Assembly (NCBI GenBank): GCA_903847975.1
Contig: CAINFC010000086.1
Span: forward strand, 1 to 64,000
DNA: 64,000 bases
Source of the DNA: an uncultured Acidobacteriota bacterium
GTDB taxonomy: Bacteria; Acidobacteriota; UBA6911; CAINFC01
Reading direction: 5' to 3'
Shown: piece after piece, positions 57,381-64,000 of the stretch
How the letters are laid out: each line of letters starts with the position of its first letter
How positions within the stretch are numbered: position 1 is the stretch's first letter
Translations under genes and position numbers: made by a program
The notes under the pieces: generated by a model
Seen by the model: only the letters and a program-made list of their open reading frames with translations
Told to the model about the DNA's origin: nothing
The model's database searches: none

Positions 57381-58574
57381 TCAAAAGCCCTCGGAAAGGT
57401 CCACCGATTCCGGTGCCGGCCGGGATCCCACGGCCGACGGCAGCTGCAGGGTCAGCAGAAATCCCAGCAGCGGCAGAACCGACAGGACCGCGTAGGTGAA
57501 TGTAAACCCGTAGTTTTCGGCCAGCAGGCCCGCCAGGGGAAGGACCAGGATGCCGCCCGCTCCCCAGGCAAAGCCCATCATCATCGCCGAAACGGTGGAG
57601 GAGTGGTTCGGAGCCAGCTGCTGGGCAATGACCACGTTGACCGGAATCGTGGACAACAGAAAAAGCCCGGTGCACACCAGGGCGATCACGGACCACAGGC
57701 CGGGAAGAAACAGGAAAGCCAGAAGCAGCGGCGTGGTTCCCAGCATGGAAGCCGCCATGACTTTTCTCCCGCCGAAACGATCGGCCAGGTGTCCGCCAAA
57801 GAAGCCGCCCACCCCGCCGCTCACCAGGAAGAGGGTCAGGAAAAAAGCCCCCTGCTTTACGGAATATCCCTGTGCGGTGTAATAAAGAGGCAGAAACTGG
57901 CTCAGGGTAAACTGCACGGCCGACCGGATCACCACCAGGAGGTAAAGGACCAGGAGCGGCCGCCACAGGCGGCGCAATTGAATTCCTTCCGCCCGTTCCT
58001 GGTGGCTCTTCACGCTGGAGAGATTTCCTGGCACCAGGCGCATCAGCCACAACCCGATCAGAATGCCCGGTACGGCCGTCAGATAGGAGCGCTCCAGGCC
58101 AAAGGAAAGAATGAAAAGCGTCGCCAACGTCGGGCCAAAGGCATATCCCAGGCTGCCGCAGGTGACAAAAACAGACATGCTGAAACCCTGGCGCCCTTTG
58201 GCCGCCGAGCTGACCAGCGCGGCGGCCTGCGGGTGAAACGCCGCAATGCCCACTCCCCCCAGGAGAAGAAATACAGCCAGCGTGTAATAGCCGGGGGCGA
58301 TTCCGATCATGGACATGAATACCGCCGTCACCAGCGGACCATAAACGGCAAAAGCCCGGTGTACGTAGCGGTCCCCGAGGTAGCCGTACAGCGGCTGTGT
58401 CAGGCTGGAGGAAAACACCAGCAGGCTGCCCAGGAAGCCCGCCTGACTCAGCGAAAAACCGAGCTTGGCCATCAGCAGCGGGAGAAGGGGCCCGAGCATG
58501 TTCGAATAGGAATCGTTAACGAAATGCCCGGCCGATATGGCGGCAATGGTTGTCTTTTGGCTTTTGGTCAACAT
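57381..58574 (-). CDS. MFS transporter, fosmidomycin-resistance (Fsr)-like
   Basis: 397 aa with 12 predicted helices. The opening AISAGHFVNDSYSNMLGPLLPLLMAKLGFSLSQAG and GVGIAAFHPQAAALVSSAAKGRQGFSMSVFVTCGSLGYAFGP match the Fsr branch of MFS exporters. MFS motif A-like GHLADRFGGRKVM is in the central loop. The substrate is not predictable. First gene of the minus-strand MFS-SDR-(folE) unit. Confidence 0.9.
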   Translation of the reverse strand: MLTKSQKTTIAAISAGHFVNDSYSNMLGPLLPLLMAKLGFSLSQAGFLGSLLVFSSSLTQPLYGYLGDRYVHRAFAVYGPLVTAVFMSMIGIAPGYYTLAVFLLLGGVGIAAFHPQAAALVSSAAKGRQGFSMSVFVTCGSLGYAFGPTLATLFILSFGLERSYLTAVPGILIGLWLMRLVPGNLSSVKSHQERAEGIQLRRLWRPLLVLYLLVVIRSAVQFTLSQFLPLYYTAQGYSVKQGAFFLTLFLVSGGVGGFFGGHLADRFGGRKVMAASMLGTTPLLLAFLFLPGLWSVIALVCTGLFLLSTIPVNVVIAQQLAPNHSSTVSAMMMGFAWGAGGILVLPLAGLLAENYGFTFTYAVLSVLPLLGFLLTLQLPSAVGSRPAPESVDLSEGF

Positions 58575-58847
58575 GGTGGAACCGTAAAGAATAGCGCAAC
58601 ACCCTCGCCTTGGTAAAGATGGATTCTTCCTGCGCTTTCCGTATTCCTGTTAAAAAAGACTCCACAGGAAGAAAATGAAGGACAGGAAGATACAGCGAAA
58701 GGGCCGCGGAAGGAAAAAGCGCGACCGATTGCACCTTCACCTTTTCTGACAATCCGGCAAAAAGTATTAACTAGCCCTGAAGGGGCGAAATGATTCCAGC
58801 CCGGGGTTGGCGCGCTTCGCGCCTGCCCCGGGAAGCAATCCGCAAAC
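58575..58847. repeat. Intergenic region with REP-like palindromes
   Basis: No gene is seen. GCCCTGAAGGGGC (58774-58786) is followed by a long hairpin CCCGGGG-TT-GGCGCG-CTT-CGCGCC-TG-CCCCGGG (58800-58832). This pair of palindromes resembles dispersed REP elements and is similar in style to the array at the window's start. It sits downstream of the DUF72 gene and upstream of the MFS gene. Confidence 0.55.
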
Positions 58848-59714
58848 CTATAAAGGTTCCCGACTTCCGGCCGGGGCCGCCAGCCGGGGATACTGCTGCG
58901 CCAGAAGGGGAGGGACGGACGGCTGCTCCCCGGTGAGGATCTGCTGCAGCTCCAGGGCATTGCAGGGCGCCTGGCCACGGAAGTGGTTGTTGGCAATCAC
59001 GTAGCTGTCCTCGGTTTTTCGGGCTATCTCCTCGACCAGGCCGGCGATGGTCTCCAGCTCCTCTTTGGCATACAGATAATCGTAGCGCTGGTCGCGGCCG
59101 GCCCCTTCCCGGAACCAGTCCCGGTAATTGCGCCCGTGCAGTCGAAAATAGCCGACTGGAGAAGTAACCTGGCTGGTAGGCGGCAGGGATTCCCCGATGA
59201 CCGGCTGGTCCACGTTGCAGAAGCCCACCCGGTGTTTTTTCAGGAATCCGAACACCGCCTCGTCCTGCCAGGAGGAGTGGCGCACTTCCAGCACCAGGGG
59301 ATAATCCTGAAAGGCTTCAAAGATCCGCAGCAGCCGGATTCCTTCCGGTTTCCCCTTGCGAAAAGACCAGGGAAACTGCAGCAGCAGAGCCCCCAGCAAG
59401 CCCGCTTCCGCCAGCGGGGCAATCCCTTCCCGAAAAAGATGGACGTCCTCCTTGTGCAGCGGCGCGGCTTCATGGGTGAAGCGGCTCCAGAGCTTGGCGG
59501 TGAAACGGAAATCCGGGCAGGCGGCCACGCGGCGGACCCAGCTCTGAGACATCCTGGCCGTAGCCGGACGGTAAAAAGTACTGTTGATCTCCAGCGCGGA
59601 AAATGTCTGCGCCAGAAAAGACAGCTCGTCGAATCCCCTGGGCCGGGGATGCGGATAAACGATGCCTGCCCAGTCGGGATAGCTCCACCCGGCGGTTCCG
59701 AAGCGAAGAGTCAT
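58848..59714 (-). CDS. DUF72 (YecE-like) TIM-barrel protein
   Basis: 288 aa. DUF72 features: RFGTAGWSYPDW near the N-terminus, FSALEINSTFYRPAT, FRFTAKLWSRFTHE, FPWSFRKG, LVLEVRHSSWQ, VGYFRLHGRN and YVIANNHFRGQAPCNALEL. The fold is a TIM barrel resembling AP endonucleases; biochemical function is unknown. The ATG at 59714 lies next to the tRNA-Met gene on the same strand (29-bp gap). Confidence 0.92.
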   Translation of the reverse strand: MTLRFGTAGWSYPDWAGIVYPHPRPRGFDELSFLAQTFSALEINSTFYRPATARMSQSWVRRVAACPDFRFTAKLWSRFTHEAAPLHKEDVHLFREGIAPLAEAGLLGALLLQFPWSFRKGKPEGIRLLRIFEAFQDYPLVLEVRHSSWQDEAVFGFLKKHRVGFCNVDQPVIGESLPPTSQVTSPVGYFRLHGRNYRDWFREGAGRDQRYDYLYAKEELETIAGLVEEIARKTEDSYVIANNHFRGQAPCNALELQQILTGEQPSVPPLLAQQYPRLAAPAGSREPL

Positions 59715-59740
59715 AGGCTGGTGAAGGAAAAGGGCGATAA

Positions 59741-59817
59741 TGGTAGCTGGGGGCGGAGTCGAACCGCCGACCTACGGGTTATGAATCCGTCGCTCTAACC
59801 ATCTGAGCTACCCAGCC
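59741..59817 (-). tRNA. tRNA-Met (CAT)
   Basis: Minus-strand cloverleaf with acceptor GGCTGGG/CCCAGCT (G1-U72 wobble), D-arm GCTCAGATGGTTAGAGC, anticodon loop TTCATAA (CAT), T-loop GTTCGACTC and an encoded CCA (59741-59743). The anticodon stem ACGGA/CCCGT has an A31-C39 mismatch at the loop. The lack of the GGG/CCC anticodon-stem pairs argues for elongator Met rather than initiator; tRNA-Ile2 (CAT) is an alternative. Confidence 0.93.
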
Positions 59818-59907
59818 AGCCACAGCAAATATATACCGCTTCGCCTTGCCGGTCAAGACAAAGGCATGTCGCCCGGACAACGATTTCGGAGAAAACAGGC
59901 CGGCAGC

Positions 59908-61374
59908 CTACCGGCGCGGCGGCAGGCTAACCTTGATTTCCAGGGGCTTGCGTTCTCTCATCACCCGGAAAAGCCATACAGGGACATTCGCCTGGCTCGA
60001 GAACTCCTGGGCCAGTCCCAGCTGATTGACCACTTCCATGCCGTTCAGCGATACGATGACGTCGCCGGCTTTCATCCCGCTTTTTTCCGCCAGGCCTCCC
60101 GGAAGAACGGTGTTGACCAGAACGCCCTTTCCTCCCTGAACTCCGAAAAAGGATCCCAGCTGCGGGGTCAAATCATCGCCCACGAAGCCGAGAACCGGGC
60201 CCCGCCTGGGCTCGGGACCGGACTCTTCCGGAATTTGCGGCGGACTGATTTCCGCTATCTGCAAAGAGGCCTCGCCTGCTCCGGGACCGGCGGGGGAAAA
60301 CTGGAGGTAATAGCTGGGCCGCTCGGATTTCATTGCGGACTTGCGCTCGGAAATGACCACCGGAAGGTCGATCGTTTTGTTCTGGCGCTCCACCCGGAAC
60401 TGCATTCGACTTCCCGGGGGACTCCAGCGAACCCGGGAGATGAATTCCTGTGCGCTTTGCACCGCTTGCCGGTTGACTTCCACCACCTGATCGCCGGGCT
60501 GCAGGCCGGCTTCCAGCGCCGGGCTGTTCGGTTCCACCCGGGTGATCAGAATCCGGTGGCGACCGGACGGACTAACCGCCTCATCGAGAAAGACCCCCAC
60601 CCAGCCGGCGGAGATGTCTTTCCCGGTATCGATGATTTCCCTGATCGTAGCCAGCGCCGGATCGACCGGCAGAGCGTTCAGCACCACCTGGTTTTCCGAA
60701 TCTTTTCGCGTCCCGGTCAGAAAGCCCCAGAATTCCCCATCGGCACTAAACAGAAGCTGCCCCTGGGATAGCCGGGGATGGGCGGATGTCCAATACTCGG
60801 TGGCGGCTCCGCTCCGGGTTTTTTTCAGGGACAGTTTTTGCCCCAGGGGCTCCCGCCCCTGCAGGTCCACGGGATAAAAATCCAGGGAGGCCCTCGACTC
60901 CGCATTCCGGACCGGCGTTGCCGCGGAAAGCGTTCCGGCGGAGGCAGTTTTCAGTACCACAATTCCGACGCGCTGGTCGATCCCCACCAGGGAAGCCGGC
61001 GTGATCTGTCCGTCGGCACGCACGATCTCGATGGCCACCTGGCGGTCTTTGGCATCCTGCAGAAGCCAGTTCCAGCTGAGCCCCACGTAGGCGACGGCGT
61101 ATCCCGGGAGCTGGCTTCCCACCGCCTGGCTTCGGAAGCTCTTGTAAATCGTAGGGACCATCCGCGCATCCACCAGCGCGCCATTGAGGAGAATCTGCCG
61201 CAGGGAATCGGGATTCTTGGGATCGTTCAGCTGCTTCTGGATGTGGATCTCCGCCACGGAAGACTGTATTCTGGACCAGAGCTCCTGCGATACCGGCTGT
61301 GCCGGAAGAAAATCGACCAGGAGCAAAACAATTCCGGACAACAAATATTTAAAGGTGCGATCTTTCATAATCAT
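59908..61374 (-). CDS. Exported two-PDZ protein with degenerate trypsin-like domain
   Basis: 488 aa. A signal peptide (YLLSGIVLLLVDFLPAQ) precedes a trypsin/HtrA-like beta domain (about 30-260) that lacks the GNSGGP serine loop (that region reads LSQGQLLFSADGEFWGF) and an evident catalytic His. Two PDZ domains follow (about 265-345, GWVGVFLDEAV...VEPNSPALEAGLQPGDQVVEVN; about 405-485, LGFVGDDLTP...VLPGGLAEKSGMKAGDVIVSLNG). It is probably a periplasmic scaffold or sensor, not a protease. It lies 9 bases downstream of the anti-sigma gene, so the three genes form one module. Confidence 0.87.
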   Translation of the reverse strand: MIMKDRTFKYLLSGIVLLLVDFLPAQPVSQELWSRIQSSVAEIHIQKQLNDPKNPDSLRQILLNGALVDARMVPTIYKSFRSQAVGSQLPGYAVAYVGLSWNWLLQDAKDRQVAIEIVRADGQITPASLVGIDQRVGIVVLKTASAGTLSAATPVRNAESRASLDFYPVDLQGREPLGQKLSLKKTRSGAATEYWTSAHPRLSQGQLLFSADGEFWGFLTGTRKDSENQVVLNALPVDPALATIREIIDTGKDISAGWVGVFLDEAVSPSGRHRILITRVEPNSPALEAGLQPGDQVVEVNRQAVQSAQEFISRVRWSPPGSRMQFRVERQNKTIDLPVVISERKSAMKSERPSYYLQFSPAGPGAGEASLQIAEISPPQIPEESGPEPRRGPVLGFVGDDLTPQLGSFFGVQGGKGVLVNTVLPGGLAEKSGMKAGDVIVSLNGMEVVNQLGLAQEFSSQANVPVWLFRVMRERKPLEIKVSLPPRR

Positions 61375-61383
61375 TCATGCATA

Positions 61384-62058
61384 TCAGTGGCTGATATATC
61401 GGAAATAAGAGGGATCGTTTTCACCGGGCGGCCTCACCCGGATGGTTTTCGGCATTCGAACCACGATTTCATCCTGTCCCGTTCCCTTCAGCAGGTATTC
61501 CACGTATTCGCCCCCCTCTCCGTGAACCTCTATATCGGGAGGCCATTCGCCCGGATTCCGCGGTCCGCCATACCCGGCGGTGCGTGTGGAAACGGGAAGG
61601 GCCGCCGGGTAGGCGCCCGGGTCTTCCACGGCAGAATCCGGCCTTTCCCCCTGCGGCTGGCCCGGTTCGACAGGAATCGCCTTTGCCTGTGAAGCGGTCC
61701 GATCGATAGATCCGCCGCCCCCGCCCGGCTGGTACAGATAAAGGGCCGAAAAGCAGATACAGAGAGACATGGCCCCCACCATGGCATAGCGCCAGGTGAC
61801 CGGGATAAAGGAAAACCAGCCGGATCGGACTTCGGCCTGCTCCTCACGGAGGCGCTTCCGCAGGCGGATTTCGAAATCCCCCGGAGCCTCCACCCGTGGC
61901 AGCCCTTTGGCCAGCCGGCTAACCCATTGCCATTGCAGGAGAAAACCGCTGCAATCCGGGCACACCTCCAGGTGCTGCTTCATTTCCCGGACCAGCGGAT
62001 CCTCCGGCTTTGCATCCTGGTACTCCAGGATATTCTCGCGGAATATTCGACAGTTCAT
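61384..62058 (-). CDS. Zinc-finger anti-sigma factor (single TM)
   Basis: About 224 aa. N-terminal ZAS domain with C and H-x3-C-x2-C: MNCRIFREN and MKQHLEVCPDCSGFLLQW. One transmembrane helix (about 95-115, YAMVGAMSLCICFSALYLY), then a Pro/Gly-rich periplasmic tail. It would hold the adjacent ECF sigma factor at the membrane. The ATG at 62058 overlaps the sigma stop as ATGA; an earlier in-frame ATG at 62070 adds four residues. The stop sits in a 7-bp inverted repeat ATATCAG-TGG-CTGATAT (61381-61397). Confidence 0.88.
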   Translation of the reverse strand: MNCRIFRENILEYQDAKPEDPLVREMKQHLEVCPDCSGFLLQWQWVSRLAKGLPRVEAPGDFEIRLRKRLREEQAEVRSGWFSFIPVTWRYAMVGAMSLCICFSALYLYQPGGGGGSIDRTASQAKAIPVEPGQPQGERPDSAVEDPGAYPAALPVSTRTAGYGGPRNPGEWPPDIEVHGEGGEYVEYLLKGTGQDEIVVRMPKTIRVRPPGENDPSYFRYISH

Positions 62059-62642
62059 ATTTTCTTCCAATAAGGAGCCAGTTTCTTCTGTAAAAGACTC
62101 TTGGCGCGATGCAGCCTCGACTTGACCGTTCCCAGGGAACAGCCCAGAACCTGACCGATCTTTTCGTAATCCATCTCTTCCACCGCGTTCAGGACAAAAA
62201 CCGTCCGATAGGCCGGCGGCAGTGTTTGGATCGCTTCCTGAATCAGCTTCCGGTATTGCATATCGGCCAGCACCTCATCCGCGGATCGCCGTGTGTCGGC
62301 GAGCTGCTCTTCCGGGGCCGTCTCTTTTTCCGGCTCTTCCCGGGATGCGTTCTGTCTGCCGAAAAGGCCTCTTCTCTTCCTCCAGCGAAGCTCGTCGATA
62401 GCCAGGTTGGAAGCAATCCGGTAAATCCACGTGGAGAACTGGTAATCGCTTCGGTAGCTTCCCAGGCTTTTGTATACCCGTAAAAAAGTTTCCTGGGTCA
62501 GGTCCACTGCCTGATCGTAATTTCCGATAATCCTGGTAATGAAATTGGTGATCGGATTTTTGTACTTGCTTACCAGGCTGTAAAACGCATCTTCCTCCCC
62601 GGCCAGATATCTTTGTACCAACTCGTTGTCACTGTCTTGCAT
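62055..62642 (-). CDS. ECF-type RNA polymerase sigma factor
   Basis: 195 aa. Sigma-70 region 2 (VSKYKNPITNFITRIIGNYDQAVDLTQETFLRVYKSL, then FSTWIYRIASNLAIDELRWRK) and region 4 (IQTLPPAYRTVFVLNAVEEMDYEKIGQVLGCSLGTVKSRLHRAK). The acidic linker between the regions is rather long. The ATG at 62642 is favoured because the in-frame sequence upstream to 62819 lies in the polA tail and is not sigma-like. It is co-translated with its anti-sigma factor. The target promoter is not identifiable in the window. Confidence 0.93.
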   Translation of the reverse strand: MQDSDNELVQRYLAGEEDAFYSLVSKYKNPITNFITRIIGNYDQAVDLTQETFLRVYKSLGSYRSDYQFSTWIYRIASNLAIDELRWRKRRGLFGRQNASREEPEKETAPEEQLADTRRSADEVLADMQYRKLIQEAIQTLPPAYRTVFVLNAVEEMDYEKIGQVLGCSLGTVKSRLHRAKSLLQKKLAPYWKKI

Positions 62643-62719
62643 CCGCACCTTGAGCTTTCTTGGGCTTTTACGTCCGACCCCCGGGTCCGGTTCCCGAAAG
62701 TAGCCTGCGCTTCTTTTTC

Positions 62720-64000
62720 CTACCCTTTGGTTTCCTTCCAGTTCCTGCCATGGCCGGTCTCCACCAGCAGGGGAACTTTCAGCGGGTAAACCGTTTCCAT
62801 GATTTCTTTCACCAGGCAACAGACCGGGGTCAGCTCCTCCGTCGGAACCTCCAGGACCAGTTCATCGTGAACCTGGAGAAGGATCCGGCTGCGGTATCCC
62901 TGCTCCCCCAGTGCCCGGTGCAGCCGGACCATGGCCAGCTTGATCAGGTCGGCGGCCGTCCCCTGCACCGGGGCATTGATGGCAGCGCGCTCGCCGAAGG
63001 ATCGGACATTCTTGTCCGGGCTTTTCAGTTCGGGGATAGGCCGTATGCGGCCCAGCAGGGTGCGTACCTGCCCTTCCTCCCTGGCCTGCTGCATGGTGGC
63101 GTCGATCCAGTTCCGGACGCCGGGATACCGCATGAAATACTGGTCGATAAACCGCTGGGCCTCGGGCCGGGAAATCTGCAGCTCCTTGGCCAGGCCGAAG
63201 GCGCTCAATCCGTAGAGGATACCGAAGTTGATGACCTTGGCGCGCCGTCGGCATTCGTCGGGATAGAGCTGGGCGGTCATCCCGAAAACCTCGCGGGCGG
63301 TCCGGGCGTGGATGTCCTCGCCCGAGCGGAAGGCCTGCAGCATGGCTTCGTCATCCGACAGGTGGGCCATCACCCGGAGCTCGATCTGGGAATAGTCGGC
63401 AGCCAGCAGGCTCCAGCCGTCCGCGGCACGGAACGCGTGGCGTATCTTCCGCCCCAGGGCGGTGCGGATCGGAATATTCTGGAGATTGGGATTGCTGCTG
63501 GAAAGACGGCCGGTAGCAGCGACGGTCTGGTTGAAGGTGGTGTGAACCCGTCCGGTTTCTGCCGAAACCATCCGCGGCAGGGCATCGATGTACGTCGATT
63601 TCAGCTTGGCAAGCTGGCGGTATTCCAACAGCAGCCGGGGAGCCTCATAGGCTCCTGCCAGTTCCTCGAGGACCTCCTGGTCCGTGGAGTGGCTTTTGGT
63701 CACCCGGGTGCGCTTGAGAACCGGCAGTTTCAGCTTTTCGAAAAGAACTTCTCCCACCTGTTTGGGGGAATCGAGATTGAATTCCATCCCTGCCAGGTCG
63801 ACGATTTTTCGCCGAAGCACCTGAATGTCCTGCTCCACCTGGGCGGAAAACTCGCGAAGCATGGGCACATCCAGCTCGATGCCAACCGATTCCATATGGG
63901 CCAGGACCGGAATCAGGGGCTTTTCCAACTCCTCGTAGAGAGAGCGCAACCGGAGCTGCTCCAGGTCCCGGGTCAGTTCCTCCGACAGCCGGTCGATGGC
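62720..64000 (-). CDS. polA: DNA polymerase I, C-terminal part (runs off window)
   Basis: 426 codons are visible; the N-terminal 5'-exonuclease and most of the 3'-exonuclease region lie beyond 64000. The family-A polymerase domain is complete: motif A DYSQIELRVMAHLS, motif B RRAKVINFGILYGLSAFG, motif C LLQVHDELVLEVP. The usual C-terminus follows, then TAG at 62720. It is 77 bp upstream of the ECF sigma gene on the same strand. The 3'-exo status cannot be judged from this part. Confidence 0.96.
   Translation of the reverse strand, partial: AIDRLSEELTRDLEQLRLRSLYEELEKPLIPVLAHMESVGIELDVPMLREFSAQVEQDIQVLRRKIVDLAGMEFNLDSPKQVGEVLFEKLKLPVLKRTRVTKSHSTDQEVLEELAGAYEAPRLLLEYRQLAKLKSTYIDALPRMVSAETGRVHTTFNQTVAATGRLSSSNPNLQNIPIRTALGRKIRHAFRAADGWSLLAADYSQIELRVMAHLSDDEAMLQAFRSGEDIHARTAREVFGMTAQLYPDECRRRAKVINFGILYGLSAFGLAKELQISRPEAQRFIDQYFMRYPGVRNWIDATMQQAREEGQVRTLLGRIRPIPELKSPDKNVRSFGERAAINAPVQGTAADLIKLAMVRLHRALGEQGYRSRILLQVHDELVLEVPTEELTPVCCLVKEIMETVYPLKVPLLVETGHGRNWKETKG

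Overview
The window is GC-rich, gene-dense bacterial chromosome. Housekeeping blocks (rplU-rpmA-obg-nadD-rsfS-rlmH, uvrA, clpB-lon, folE, polA) alternate with carbohydrate-breakdown and signalling blocks. The organism looks like a Gram-negative heterotroph that degrades polysaccharides or glycans. Exported Tat and Sec glycosidases, an FG-GAP protein, a sensor-propeller kinase paired with a PP2C-type response regulator, and an SSS symporter next to GH4 and Gfo/Idh enzymes suggest Acidobacteriota or a relative such as Aminicenantota. That placement is low confidence because no rRNA gene is present.

Layout. 1-256: palindromic non-coding repeats. 257-2133: LytS/LytR-type two-component pair. 2194-4801: an acyltransferase and an RDD membrane protein. 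4952-8729: the ribosome/GTPase/NAD operon, led by a strong promoter and a TTG-started rplU. 8734-12081 (minus): SSS transporter, AlkP-superfamily metalloenzyme and HD phosphohydrolase in one operon. 12258-21351 (plus): FG-GAP protein, GH4 glycosidase, Tat-exported oxidoreductase, HEAT-repeat protein and UvrA. 21372-22000: VapBC toxin-antitoxin with a readable self-regulated promoter. 22215-24984: DinB-like protein, small exported protein and a MetX-MetW fusion. 24996-28759: SbcD/SbcC-like (YhaO/YhaN) repair pair. 28878-33249: three genes for a surface glycan or lipid (GT2, B12-binding radical SAM, polytopic GT-C-like protein). 33250-39290: a propeller histidine kinase and REC-PP2C regulator, flanked on both sides by gene debris (a GH78 shard and a possible IS21-type transposase tail). 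39291-50267 (minus): an operon of an unknown 730-aa exported protein, GH38, GH116 and GH78, which probably strips side-chain sugars from a complex glycan. 50434-55364: clpB-lon proteostasis operon. 55370-55442: tRNA-Phe. 55549-55924: a candidate selenoprotein gene abutting an FmdB-like zinc-ribbon gene. 55959-58574 (minus): folE, SDR, MFS exporter. 58848-59817: DUF72 protein and tRNA-Met. 59908-62642 (minus): ECF sigma factor, anti-sigma factor and a PDZ pseudoprotease. 62720-64000: C-terminal part of DNA polymerase I, running off the window.

The most interesting object is small. At 55549-55719 there is a reading frame for a one-TM protein interrupted by an in-frame TGA. A SECIS-like hairpin lies at the right distance after the TGA, a Cys sits four residues downstream, and the read-through stop ends one base before the next gene's ATG. 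Together these suggest a selenocysteine-containing, membrane-anchored mini-protein that ordinary gene calling would miss. Other notable signals are the vapBC and clpB operators, the MetX-MetW fusion, the GH78 gene shard, and the sigma/anti-sigma/pseudoprotease module.
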